DNA of 64,000 nt from Bacteroidales bacterium (lineage in GTDB: Bacteria > Bacteroidota > Bacteroidia > Bacteroidales > Prolixibacteraceae): positions 62,001 to 126,000 of the forward strand of contig JAAYDJ010000037.1 of NCBI GenBank assembly GCA_012729335.1. Reading direction: 5' to 3'. The notes under the pieces were generated by a model, which ran no database searches, was not told the origin of the DNA, and worked only from the letters and a program-made list of their open reading frames with translations. Below are positions 8,812-17,132 of the stretch, piece by piece. The translations under genes were made by a program, and so were the position numbers. Positions within the stretch are counted from its first letter, which is position 1. Every line of letters begins with the position of its first letter.

Positions 8812-9753
8812 TCATTTCCATTCGACGACAGAACCTCTGCCAGCGCCGGTCATTCCGGGGGGTACGGCTTCCCTGACCTCTTTCCAGAGGAGGTTGATCA
8901 GGCGGTGTTTGGCGAAATGGCGGCTGTAGACCAGGCTCACCTCGCGCAAGGGTTTCAGGGTGGTAAAGGAGAGGATGTTTTTCCTTCTGTCGGGATTCAT
9001 GTCGAGCCGGGCCAGTTCGGGGATGAGGGTGAGGCCGCCTTCCTTGTCGACGATGTTCATGATGGTTTCCAGGGATCCGGCTTCAAACTGGAAGGGGAGT
9101 TCCCCGCCGGCTCCGCTCATGTAGGAACAGAGGTTGACCACCTGGTTGCGGAAACAATGCCCGTCGCTCAGCAGCCAGATGTCGGGGGTGGCGATATCGG
9201 CGGGGGAGATCTCTTTTTTCGCATGCAGGGGATGTTCCGGGTGGGCATAGATGAGCATCTCCTCATAGAAGACAGGTTTCTCGATGATTTTCTCCTCCCG
9301 CAGAGGGGTGACCAGCAGTCCCACATCAAGGAGATCTTTGTGCAGCAGATCGATGATGCGGCGGGTGGTCAGTTCCTCCACCCTGATCAGGATATTGGGG
9401 TAGGCCCGTTTATAGCGCCCGATAAAGAGCGGCAGCAGGTAAGGGGCCAGGGTGGGGATGATCCCAATGCGCAAAACCCCCGATACCTGGTTCTTATGGT
9501 CCCTGATGATGTTCTTCAGTTCTTCAGCCTGGGTGAGCACCACCCTGGCCTGCTCCACAATCCTTTGCCCCACGTCGGTGGGAATCAGCGGTTGCTTGCT
9601 CCGGTCAAAGAGAATCACCTCCAGGTCCTCCTCCAGTTTTCTGATCTGCATGGAGAGGGTGGGCTGGGTGACAAAACACTGCTCGGCGGCCTTCCCGAAA
9701 TGACGGTAGGTGTCGACCGCCACGATGTATTCCAGCTGGGTAAGGGTAATCAT
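8812..9753 (-). CDS. oxyR: OxyR-type LysR family regulator
   Basis: A 313-residue LysR regulator: winged helix at residues 1-65 (LTQLEYIVAVDTYRHFGKAA, QPTLSMQIRKLEEDL) and an effector domain. The segment DGHCFRNQVVNLC has two cysteines nine residues apart, matching the Cys199/Cys208 redox pair of OxyR, so it likely senses peroxide through a disulfide. A TACTTTTG -7 box (9773-9780, minus strand) lies about 20 nt before the ATG. No catalase or alkyl hydroperoxide reductase gene is nearby; the next plus-strand gene is a TonB-dependent receptor. Confidence 0.88.
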   Translation of the reverse strand: MITLTQLEYIVAVDTYRHFGKAAEQCFVTQPTLSMQIRKLEEDLEVILFDRSKQPLIPTDVGQRIVEQARVVLTQAEELKNIIRDHKNQVSGVLRIGIIPTLAPYLLPLFIGRYKRAYPNILIRVEELTTRRIIDLLHKDLLDVGLLVTPLREEKIIEKPVFYEEMLIYAHPEHPLHAKKEISPADIATPDIWLLSDGHCFRNQVVNLCSYMSGAGGELPFQFEAGSLETIMNIVDKEGGLTLIPELARLDMNPDRRKNILSFTTLKPLREVSLVYSRHFAKHRLINLLWKEVREAVPPGMTGAGRGSVVEWK

Positions 9754-9844
9754 GGATGTGGTTGTTATTTCCCAAAAGTAGAGATTTAATCGTGAATAGT
9801 TTGTCGTGAAAATGGTATATTTGGCCGTTCAATCCAAAACAGGG

Positions 9845-10177
9845 ATGTTTTTTTCCACAGTTGCCGGTCAGATGCTGCCGTTGTTGCTCACGGTATGTTT
9901 TCCCCTTCTTTTTCTGATGACGGGGAAGGAGCTGGTTCCATTTCCCGGGGGTAAAGGGGATGGGTATACGATTGTGGACAGGATGGAGATGGTCACGCCC
10001 TGTGACCGCGCTGACACCGTGGATACTGCCTCCGTTCAGGGGGTTCCGGTGGTGGAACCCTTGCCAGGGGCCCCACCCTGCATGGTGGTGAGCTATCCTC
10101 TTCCCGATGCCCGGGGATGTACGGCGCCTCCCTTTCACCTTCTTCCGGGCAACAAAGCCCCTCCCCACTGCAGGTAA
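9845..10177 (+). CDS. Possible small membrane-anchored protein (doubtful)
   Basis: The 634 bp between oxyR and the TonB receptor contain no confident gene. The best candidate is this 110-residue frame: it begins with a hydrophobic N-terminus (MLPLLLTVCFPLLFLMTG) and follows a TATATTTG box at 9816-9823 that has no good -33 partner. The rest is proline- and cysteine-containing and matches no family I know. The opposite strand is also open here, so this may be chance. A small hairpin (GGGTTCC/GGAACCC, about 10041-10060) lies inside. Confidence 0.25.
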   Translation: MFFSTVAGQMLPLLLTVCFPLLFLMTGKELVPFPGGKGDGYTIVDRMEMVTPCDRADTVDTASVQGVPVVEPLPGAPPCMVVSYPLPDARGCTAPPFHLLPGNKAPPHCR

Positions 10178-10332
10178 CCGCCGGGTCGGGCGTGCCCCTA
10201 TGTTTCCGGAGTCTTCCGGAAGGCCCCTGTGTTGGTGTAAAAGCCTTGCATGGGGCATGACTGCACGACATGGCCATTTTCTTTCCGGCGGGTGACTTCC
10301 GCCGAACTTACAAATCAACCATTTTCTTATAC

Positions 10333-10368
10333 GAACAGGGCAGGTGTTTCATTGCACGGTCCCTGTTC
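10333..10368 (+). promoter_or_regulatory. Inverted repeat upstream of the TonB receptor
   Basis: A perfect 8-bp inverted repeat, GAACAGGG (10333-10340) and CCCTGTTC (10361-10368), 20 nt apart and ending 19 nt before the receptor ATG. It could be an operator or a leader hairpin. No consensus -7 box lies between it and the gene. Confidence 0.4.
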
Positions 10369-10387
10369 ATTCTAAAATTCTAACCAG

Positions 10388-12520
10388 ATGAAAGTGATAA
10401 TTTCAGGATACATCATGGTCATCATGATGGTGATGGCTACCCTGGGCCTGAGTGGTCAGAACACCATTTCAGGCGTGGTCAGGGGCAGCGGTGGAGAAAC
10501 TCTGGCCGGGGCACACATTATCATAAAGAATACCACGCTGGGCACTGCTTCGGATGCACTGGGGCAGTACCGCCTTAAAGGGTTGCGGAACGGGGTCTAT
10601 ACGCTCCGGGTCAGTTATTTCGGGTACCAGACCCAGGAAAGGGAGGTGGAACTCAGCGGTCGGGAGGTGGTCCTTGATTTTGAAATGGAAGAGACTTCCG
10701 TCGACCTGAATGCCGTGGTGGTGACGGGTACCCGCACCGAGAAAAGCCTCAGCAACACACCGGTGCTCACCCAGTCGGTAGGGATCAGGGAGCTGGTGAG
10801 CCGTGATGCGACCGACATCACCCAGGCGCTGGAGATGGTCGTTCCGGGCATGGAATTCGCCTCCACGGCGGCCGGAAAATCTCTCACCCTTCAAGGCATA
10901 GATCCCCAGTATACCGTATTTCTGGTTGACGGGGAGCGCATTGCCGGGGATACCTATGGCGATATCGATTACAGCCGGATTAATATGGCCGATGTGGAGC
11001 GTATAGAAGTGGTCAAGGGGGCTGGTTCCACACTTTACGGATCCAATGCCCTGGGGGGTGTGGTGAACATCATCACCCGCACCCCGTCGGAGGTGGCCCG
11101 CCATTCGGCCTCGGCCCGTTTTTCGGGGTACAACACCCAGAACTACCAACTGAGCAGCGGCATGAAATGGGGCAGGATCTCCTCCCAGACCTCGGTGGTC
11201 ATGGATAAGACCGAAGGCTATGACCTGCTCAAGGGGAATACCTACCGCACCCAGGAGCGGGAGGATGCCGTCGTGGTCAACCAAAAGCTGCGTTACACCT
11301 TCTCCCCTGAATTCCTGGTGGAAGGCAAACTCTCCTATATGGACAAGAACCATGACAACACGGCAGAGCAACTGTATGACCGTAACAACAGAAACCTGAC
11401 CTGGGGGGCCAGGGCCACCTGGTTCCCGGGGTTCAAAAATGACCTTACCCTGAGCTGGCATTCCGACCATTACGAGCTTTTTAACAAGATCACCCCCGAC
11501 TCACTGGTCAATGACTACGACAACCGGTATAACAATGCCCGGCTGCTGGGGAATTTCAGGCTGGCCGAGTGGAACCTGCTCACCGTGGGCACCGAATATA
11601 TCCAGGAAACCCTCACGGCTGCCCGCAACAATATCGCTGAGAAAAACAACAGCGATTATATCCTTTTTGCCCAGGAGGACCTCCAGGCTACGGATAACCT
11701 CAACTTCACCGGTGGCTTCCGGGCACACCACAACTCCCTCTACGGGTGGCATTTCACCCCCCAGGTGTCAGCCATGTACCATATCTGGCATTTTACCTTC
11801 CGCGGAAATTACGGACTGGGTTACAAAACCCCCACCCTCAAGGAGAAATACATGTCCTATAAGCTGCCCGTTCCCGGTCCGCCCATGTACCTGCTCGGGA
11901 ATGAGGATCTCAAACCCGAAGACTCCCGTTTCGCTTCCCTCTCCATGGAGTATACCCGCAAAGGAGTCTCCTTTTCGGTCTCAGCCTTTCACAACGACAT
12001 TTCGGGGATGATCACCGAGGACCTCGATGAGTACAACGTGAAACCCGGAGGCATCATCGAGTATACCTACCGCAATTATGACCATGTCACCGTCAGAGGG
12101 ATAGACGTTCTGCTGAAAACCAAGGTGTTCCGTGACCTCCTTTTTACGGGGGCGCTCTCTTTTTCCAAAAAGTACGATGAGATCGATAACAAGGCTTTTG
12201 ATAACGTCAGGAATTTCACCGGTAAGTTCAACGCCGATTACCGCCTCACGGCCGGGGATTACGGGGTGAATGTCAACCTGCAAAGCAACCTGTACGGGAA
12301 GAAGAAGCTTAACCTGATGGATGACCGTACCCACCAGACCACGGTGGTGGACCTGGAGCGGTTCTCCCTGTGGAAGCTGACCACGACGCATACTTTTATA
12401 TCCCATTATTACCTGAAGGCCGGGATCGACAATATTTTTGACTATACCGATCCTTCGGGGGGATACAATACCGGAACCCCGGGGAGGCAATTCTTCCTGG
12501 GGATTGGCGTCAATTTCTAA
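10388..12520 (+). CDS. TonB-dependent outer membrane receptor
   Basis: A 710-residue receptor. After a signal peptide (VIMMVMATLGLSG), a carboxypeptidase-regulatory-like domain (ISGVVRGSGGETLAGAHI to about residue 105) precedes a TonB-box-like LNAVVVTGTRTEKSLS and a plug domain (TLQGIDPQYTVFLVDGERI, GAGSTLYGSNALGGVVNIITR). The remainder is a beta-barrel ending in FFLGIGVNF with the usual terminal aromatic. It resembles siderophore, heme or cobalamin receptors rather than SusC, but the ligand is not evident. A lipoprotein gene follows. Confidence 0.88.
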   Translation: MKVIISGYIMVIMMVMATLGLSGQNTISGVVRGSGGETLAGAHIIIKNTTLGTASDALGQYRLKGLRNGVYTLRVSYFGYQTQEREVELSGREVVLDFEMEETSVDLNAVVVTGTRTEKSLSNTPVLTQSVGIRELVSRDATDITQALEMVVPGMEFASTAAGKSLTLQGIDPQYTVFLVDGERIAGDTYGDIDYSRINMADVERIEVVKGAGSTLYGSNALGGVVNIITRTPSEVARHSASARFSGYNTQNYQLSSGMKWGRISSQTSVVMDKTEGYDLLKGNTYRTQEREDAVVVNQKLRYTFSPEFLVEGKLSYMDKNHDNTAEQLYDRNNRNLTWGARATWFPGFKNDLTLSWHSDHYELFNKITPDSLVNDYDNRYNNARLLGNFRLAEWNLLTVGTEYIQETLTAARNNIAEKNNSDYILFAQEDLQATDNLNFTGGFRAHHNSLYGWHFTPQVSAMYHIWHFTFRGNYGLGYKTPTLKEKYMSYKLPVPGPPMYLLGNEDLKPEDSRFASLSMEYTRKGVSFSVSAFHNDISGMITEDLDEYNVKPGGIIEYTYRNYDHVTVRGIDVLLKTKVFRDLLFTGALSFSKKYDEIDNKAFDNVRNFTGKFNADYRLTAGDYGVNVNLQSNLYGKKKLNLMDDRTHQTTVVDLERFSLWKLTTTHTFISHYYLKAGIDNIFDYTDPSGGYNTGTPGRQFFLGIGVNF

Positions 12521-12643
12521 CCGGATAATTCCCTATTTTTGCAAAGGATGAATCTGCCCGATGGAAGGCCAGGCGGATCATGACCGGTTGGGGAGCCGTA
12601 TCCCCTGCACCGTGCAGGATTATTAATCTATTTATTGACGTAC

Positions 12644-13444
12644 ATGATGAAGAGGTCAGACCGGATGGTCACCGGATGGATAGTGTTGCTGGCTCTCCTA
12701 TGGCTGTGGGGTTGCGGTCCTACGGAGGAGGAGAAGGCATCGGCGCGGCTGCGTATGGCCCGGGCTATACTGCAGGGCGGCGACACCACCGCAGCCCTTT
12801 TGCACCTTGACTCGGTTTTAATGTTGCATCCCAAAGCAGCCGTATCAGGAAATGCCGCTACCAACCTTCGCCGGGAGATCCATTGGGATGTCTACCAGCG
12901 GAAACAGTTGGCACTGGACTCAGCCAGAGCCCGTATTGCCCGTCTGGAGCGCAGTTTTGTGCTGACGCAGGGGGAGTTTGAGCGCACTCCCCGTTATGTT
13001 CACCAGCGGCAGATCCCCGAAGAAAACCTCTCCAGGTCCTACCTGAGGGCCGATGTGACGCCTGCCGGAGAAGTGGTGCTAACCAGCCAGTATTACGGCA
13101 GCGGGCGGCTGGCCCATCAGCGGATCAGGGTCTGGGAGGGTGAACAGGAAGCGTTTACCGACACCGTACCCCTGGAGAGTGCCGATGTGTACCACGGCAG
13201 TTTTCTGGGAACCACCTGGGAACGGGTCACTTTCCGCAGTGGCAGGGAGGACGGGATGGCCCCCTTTATCGTGGCACATGCCGGGAAGCGCCTGAAGATG
13301 GCTTTTCTGGGAAAAGGAAGCCAGTACGTTATTTTTCTGGAGGAGAGGGATATCAAGGCGATAGGGGAGGCCGTAGAACTGGCCGCAGCGCTCAGGGAAG
13401 AAAAAAAGCTTACGATGGAGATCTCCCGGTTACACATCAGGTGA
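12644..13444 (+). CDS. Lipoprotein of unknown function
   Basis: About 266 residues. The N-terminus carries a lipoprotein signal with lipobox LWGC (VLLALLWLWGCGPTEEE). The mature part begins with a helical TPR-like stretch (MARAILQGGDTTAALLHLDSVL) and a charged helix (about residues 85-110), followed by a beta-rich domain and a helical tail. The frame also has a TTG at 12635, but adjacent ATGs at 12644/12647 are better starts. It trails the TonB receptor by about 120 bp and may be co-transcribed. I do not recognise the family. Confidence 0.65.
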   Translation: MMKRSDRMVTGWIVLLALLWLWGCGPTEEEKASARLRMARAILQGGDTTAALLHLDSVLMLHPKAAVSGNAATNLRREIHWDVYQRKQLALDSARARIARLERSFVLTQGEFERTPRYVHQRQIPEENLSRSYLRADVTPAGEVVLTSQYYGSGRLAHQRIRVWEGEQEAFTDTVPLESADVYHGSFLGTTWERVTFRSGREDGMAPFIVAHAGKRLKMAFLGKGSQYVIFLEERDIKAIGEAVELAAALREEKKLTMEISRLHIR

Positions 13445-13461
13445 CCGGGAGACCCTTCGTC

Positions 13462-15864
13462 TCAGAGGATTTTTTCGATTTCCTCGGGGGGGAAGGCCAC
13501 CACCGCCTGGTCGCCGTTGACCACGATGGGGCGCTGTAACAATCCCGGATGGGCCGCCAATACCCTGATCCAATCTTCCGCCGACAACTCTTTTCCCCTG
13601 AATTCCGATTTGTAGAGGGATTCCTGTGTGCGTACCAGTTCCAGGGGGTGTTTACCGGTTTTTGCCACGATCTCCCTGATTTCGGCTTCAGTGATCCCCT
13701 CGGTCAGGTATTTGTGGATCTCCAGGTCATAACCTTTCTTTTCCATGTATTTGAGGCCGGCCCGACTGTGGGCGCACCGGGGGTTGTGGTAGATTTTCAT
13801 GATGACATGGTGCTGTTTGCGGATGAAGTTGTAAAAGTCCTCCTGGGCGCGGTATTTGTGGAAGGGGTCGCTCCGGTCGTAGAGGTTGCGCAGGCCGGGG
13901 TCGAGAATGCGGGCCTTGGTGTTGTCGCGCAGCTGGATCTGGAGCATCTCCTTCAGTTCCTGGCGGATGTCGGGGTCAAAGAGAGGTATGGCCACTTCGA
14001 TACGCCGGTTGAGGTTGCGGGGCATCCAGTCGGCAGAGCTGATGAACCACCGTTCGTCGCCGTCGTTGCCGAAGCCAAATATCCTTGAATGCTCCAGGTA
14101 TTTGTCGACGATGCTGATCCCCTCAATGTTTTCGCTGAGCCCGGGCAGGCCCGTTTTCATGCCGAAAATGCCACGTACGATGAGCTTGACCTGAACGCCC
14201 GCCTGCGAAGCTTCATAGATTTTCTCCATCATCTGGGGGTCGATCAGGCTGTTCATCTTGAGGATCATCCAGGCAGGTTTCCCCTTGCGGGCCAGCTTAA
14301 TCTCCCTGTTGATCATCTTCACAAAAAAGGAGCGCATGTTGAAGGGGCTGACGATCAGGTTTCTGTATTCGAAGTGCTTGTAGTTGTGCTTGAAGAACTC
14401 AAAGACATTGGCCACTTCGTCGGCCAGCCGGGGGTCGGAAGTCATCAGTCCCTCGTCGGCATAAATGCGGGCGGTACTTTCATTGAAATTACCCGTACCG
14501 ATATAGGCGTAATTGCGGGTGACCGATCCTTCCAGGCGTTTAATCCACAGTAGCTTACTGTGCACTTTCAGTCCGGCGATCCCGTTGATGACGTTGGCAC
14601 CCTCCTCCTGCAGCTTGTTTGACCAGAAGATGTTGGCCTCCTCGTCGAAGCGCGCCTGCAACTCGATGACCACGGTGACGTTCTTGCCATTGCGGATGGC
14701 GTTCAGCAGGGCATTCACCACCTTGGAGTCGGAGGCCACCCGGTAAAGGGTGATGCCGATTTCCTCGACCTGCGGGTCAATGGCTGCCTCCCGCAGCAGG
14801 TCGATGAAGTGGAGAAACATCTGGTAGGGATAATGCAGCATCACGTCCTTCCGGCGCAGTACCTTCAGGATACTGGTGTGCAAAGGGAGATCCTTGTGCC
14901 GGAACGGAGGCAGTTTCTGATAATAATGGTGTTTCTTACCGATCTCCGGAAACTCCATGAAGTCCTTGTGGTTGTGGTATTTCCCTCCGGGAACCGCATC
15001 CTCTTCTCCCTCGATTTTCATTTTCTTGAGGATAAAACGGAGCAGGTCGGGGGGCATCTCCCGGTCGTAGATCAGCCTGACGGGGCGGCCGGTTTTACGT
15101 TTCTTCAGTCCGGTTTCCATCTTCTCGATGAACGACTTGGAGATGTCATCGTCGATGTCGATCTCGGCATCGCGGGTGATCTTGATCGTATAGGCTTCGT
15201 AACGGGTGTAGTCAAAGGTATAGAAGAGGTCATCGAAACAGTACCGGATGACATCGTCGAGCAGCATCACGAATTTTTTGGTGCCCGAAGGGGGGAGGAC
15301 CAGGAACCGGGGCACCGACCGGCTGGGAATCCGGATCAGGGAGTAGGCAAAATCGTCAGCCTGGGGGGCTCCCGTCAGTTTGACGGCCAGGTAAACCGAC
15401 CGGTCACGTAAATAGGGAAACGCGTTTTTCTTTGACAACATGATGGGCACCAGGTTGGGCAGCACCCTGCGCTGGAAGTACTTCCTGACAAACACCCCCT
15501 GCTTGTGGGTGAGCTGTTTCTCGTTGAGCAGGTAGATGTCTTCCTTGCGGAGTTCCTCCAGGATGTCATTGAAGATCCTGAGTACTTTCTGTTGTTGCCG
15601 GCCCACAATTTCCTGGATCTGGTCATGGAGTTCCCGGGGGGTCAGTTCCCCCAGCAGGGCCTCTTCGTCCTTGCCGAAATCAACCATCCGGCGGACCGTA
15701 GCCACCCTGACCCGGAAAAACTCATCCAGGTTGTTGGAGAAAATCCCGATAAACCTGATCCGCTCAAAGAGCGGCGTGGCAGGGTCTTCAGCCTCCTGGA
15801 GCACCCGTTCGTTAAACGAGAGCCAGCTGATCTCCCTGTTGATGAACAATTCTTCAGAATCCAT
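13462..15864 (-). CDS. ppk1: Polyphosphate kinase 1 fused to an ArsC/Spx-like domain
   Basis: An 800-residue protein. Residues 1-688 form a full-length PPK1: N-terminal domain FINREISWLSFNERVLQEA, the phospho-accepting histidine in GLKVHSKLLWI, the conserved GTGNFNESTARIYAD, and the second histidine in YLEHSRIFGF followed by SSADWMPRNLNRRIEV. It polymerises phosphate from ATP. From Met689 (13800) the frame runs on without a stop into a 112-residue ArsC-family thioredoxin-like domain: MKIYHNPRCAHSRAGLKYM with the CxxS-type active-site cysteine, and RPIVVNGDQAVVAFPPE. The start was moved to 15864 (MDSEELFINREI) because the upstream 40 codons look non-coding. Confidence 0.9.
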   Translation of the reverse strand: MDSEELFINREISWLSFNERVLQEAEDPATPLFERIRFIGIFSNNLDEFFRVRVATVRRMVDFGKDEEALLGELTPRELHDQIQEIVGRQQQKVLRIFNDILEELRKEDIYLLNEKQLTHKQGVFVRKYFQRRVLPNLVPIMLSKKNAFPYLRDRSVYLAVKLTGAPQADDFAYSLIRIPSRSVPRFLVLPPSGTKKFVMLLDDVIRYCFDDLFYTFDYTRYEAYTIKITRDAEIDIDDDISKSFIEKMETGLKKRKTGRPVRLIYDREMPPDLLRFILKKMKIEGEEDAVPGGKYHNHKDFMEFPEIGKKHHYYQKLPPFRHKDLPLHTSILKVLRRKDVMLHYPYQMFLHFIDLLREAAIDPQVEEIGITLYRVASDSKVVNALLNAIRNGKNVTVVIELQARFDEEANIFWSNKLQEEGANVINGIAGLKVHSKLLWIKRLEGSVTRNYAYIGTGNFNESTARIYADEGLMTSDPRLADEVANVFEFFKHNYKHFEYRNLIVSPFNMRSFFVKMINREIKLARKGKPAWMILKMNSLIDPQMMEKIYEASQAGVQVKLIVRGIFGMKTGLPGLSENIEGISIVDKYLEHSRIFGFGNDGDERWFISSADWMPRNLNRRIEVAIPLFDPDIRQELKEMLQIQLRDNTKARILDPGLRNLYDRSDPFHKYRAQEDFYNFIRKQHHVIMKIYHNPRCAHSRAGLKYMEKKGYDLEIHKYLTEGITEAEIREIVAKTGKHPLELVRTQESLYKSEFRGKELSAEDWIRVLAAHPGLLQRPIVVNGDQAVVAFPPEEIEKIL

Positions 15865-16045
15865 AACCACCTCAAACCTCAAAATTATCAATTTAACCGA
15901 TCCGTGATGTTTTTGTGGATGAATTCCCTGCCGGAGGGAATTTTTTCGCCACCTTTGGCTTTCGGCAGGCCGGGACTCTGTCATTGGCCACCTTCGGGTG
16001 TGAAAGGCCGGCCTCTGACAGGTTGCAGGATAAAGGAACTGAGGT

Positions 16046-16768
16046 ATGACACATTACCGCCATCTTTTTTTCGATCTTGACAACACCATCTGGGACTTCA
16101 ACCGCAACTCGCGTGATGCCCTGATGGGTTGTTTTCCGGTTTTCGGGCTGGAGTTATCTCTTTTTGAGGAGTTTTTCCGGATTTACAATCTGCATAACGA
16201 TGCCCTGTGGGAACTTTACCGGCGCAATGGTATTTCCAAGGAAGATCTTTCAAAGGCCCGTTTTAACCTGACCCTGGAGGAAATGGGGATCAGTGGCATT
16301 GACGGGAGGGAACTCAACCAGGCCTACCTGGCGGGCATGCCTCTGCAAACCCGCCTCTGCGAAGGCGCCATGGAGGTGCTGGCCCCTCTGGCCTGCAAAT
16401 ACCAACTCCATATCATCACCAACGGCTTCAGCGAGGTGCAGTATAAAAAACTGGGCCACAGCGGTCTGGCCCCCTTCTTTAGCAAAGTTTTTGTCTCCGA
16501 GGAGATCAAAGCTCCCAAGCCGGCCCCCGAAATCTTCCGGCACGCCCTTAAATCATGTAACGCCCGCAAAAGGGAGAGCCTGATGATCGGCGACTCCTGG
16601 GAAGTAGATATCCTCGGCGCCATGAATGCCGGTATCGACCAAATCCATTACGCCCCTGACCTCCCCGATGCCTCCTTTACCCCTGCAGAAAGCGAATCCC
16701 TCCATAAAAACCGTACTCTTACCCGGCGTATCCAAAAATTAACCGACCTCATCCCTCTTTTATTGTAA
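16046..16768 (+). CDS. YjjG-type HAD nucleotidase
   Basis: A 240-residue HAD hydrolase similar to noncanonical pyrimidine nucleotidases (TIGR02254/YjjG). Motif I is FFDLDNTIWDF, motif II HIITNGFSE, the lysine is in KAPKPAPEIF, and motif III/IV is MIGDSWEVDILGAMNAGI. Family members dephosphorylate nucleoside monophosphates, including damaged or noncanonical bases. It is divergent from ppk1. Confidence 0.85.
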   Translation: MTHYRHLFFDLDNTIWDFNRNSRDALMGCFPVFGLELSLFEEFFRIYNLHNDALWELYRRNGISKEDLSKARFNLTLEEMGISGIDGRELNQAYLAGMPLQTRLCEGAMEVLAPLACKYQLHIITNGFSEVQYKKLGHSGLAPFFSKVFVSEEIKAPKPAPEIFRHALKSCNARKRESLMIGDSWEVDILGAMNAGIDQIHYAPDLPDASFTPAESESLHKNRTLTRRIQKLTDLIPLLL

Positions 16769-16912
16769 TTTTTACATCATTACAGAATCAGAATACTGTT
16801 AATCAGTATTTTGTTTAGGATGGCACGCCCTGATACTCCCCCTGTGGCGCCCCTTTTTCTGCATAATTTGTTAAAATTTATTAATAAAGGTCAAAAAAAT
16901 CTAAGAATTGTC

Positions 16913-16944
16913 TTGGCTGTGTCGGATTTCTTTTTTTACATTTG
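16913..16944 (+). promoter_or_regulatory. Promoter of the susC/susD operon
   Basis: TTG (16913-16915) and TACATTTG (16937-16944) separated by 21 nt match the Bacteroidota consensus. This lies in the 364-bp gap before susC and would give a leader of about 180 nt, in which I see no recognised riboswitch or anti-sigma-type operator. Confidence 0.65.
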
Positions 16945-17132
16945 TAATCGTTGATTTTCGTAAGTGGCCTCAGGGATTTATTATGAATTTCAAATCTGAC
17001 TCAAATGTCCTACATATCGGGAGTATCATCCGGGAAAGAACGGGGAGAAAGACGGAGGATACATAGAGACCGGAATGGGGACAGGGTATATAAAACTTAT
17101 CTATTTCTATTTATTAACTTAAAATTATCTCT

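Noticed and set aside
9605-10318. A 237-codon minus-strand frame over the start of oxyR and the gap
   Set aside because: It overlaps the well-supported oxyR gene in another frame and has no recognisable domain.
13462-13800. ArsC-like domain as a separate gene
   Set aside because: An internal ATG exists at 13800, but no stop separates it from ppk1 and no promoter is visible, so it is listed as part of the fusion; independent internal initiation remains possible.
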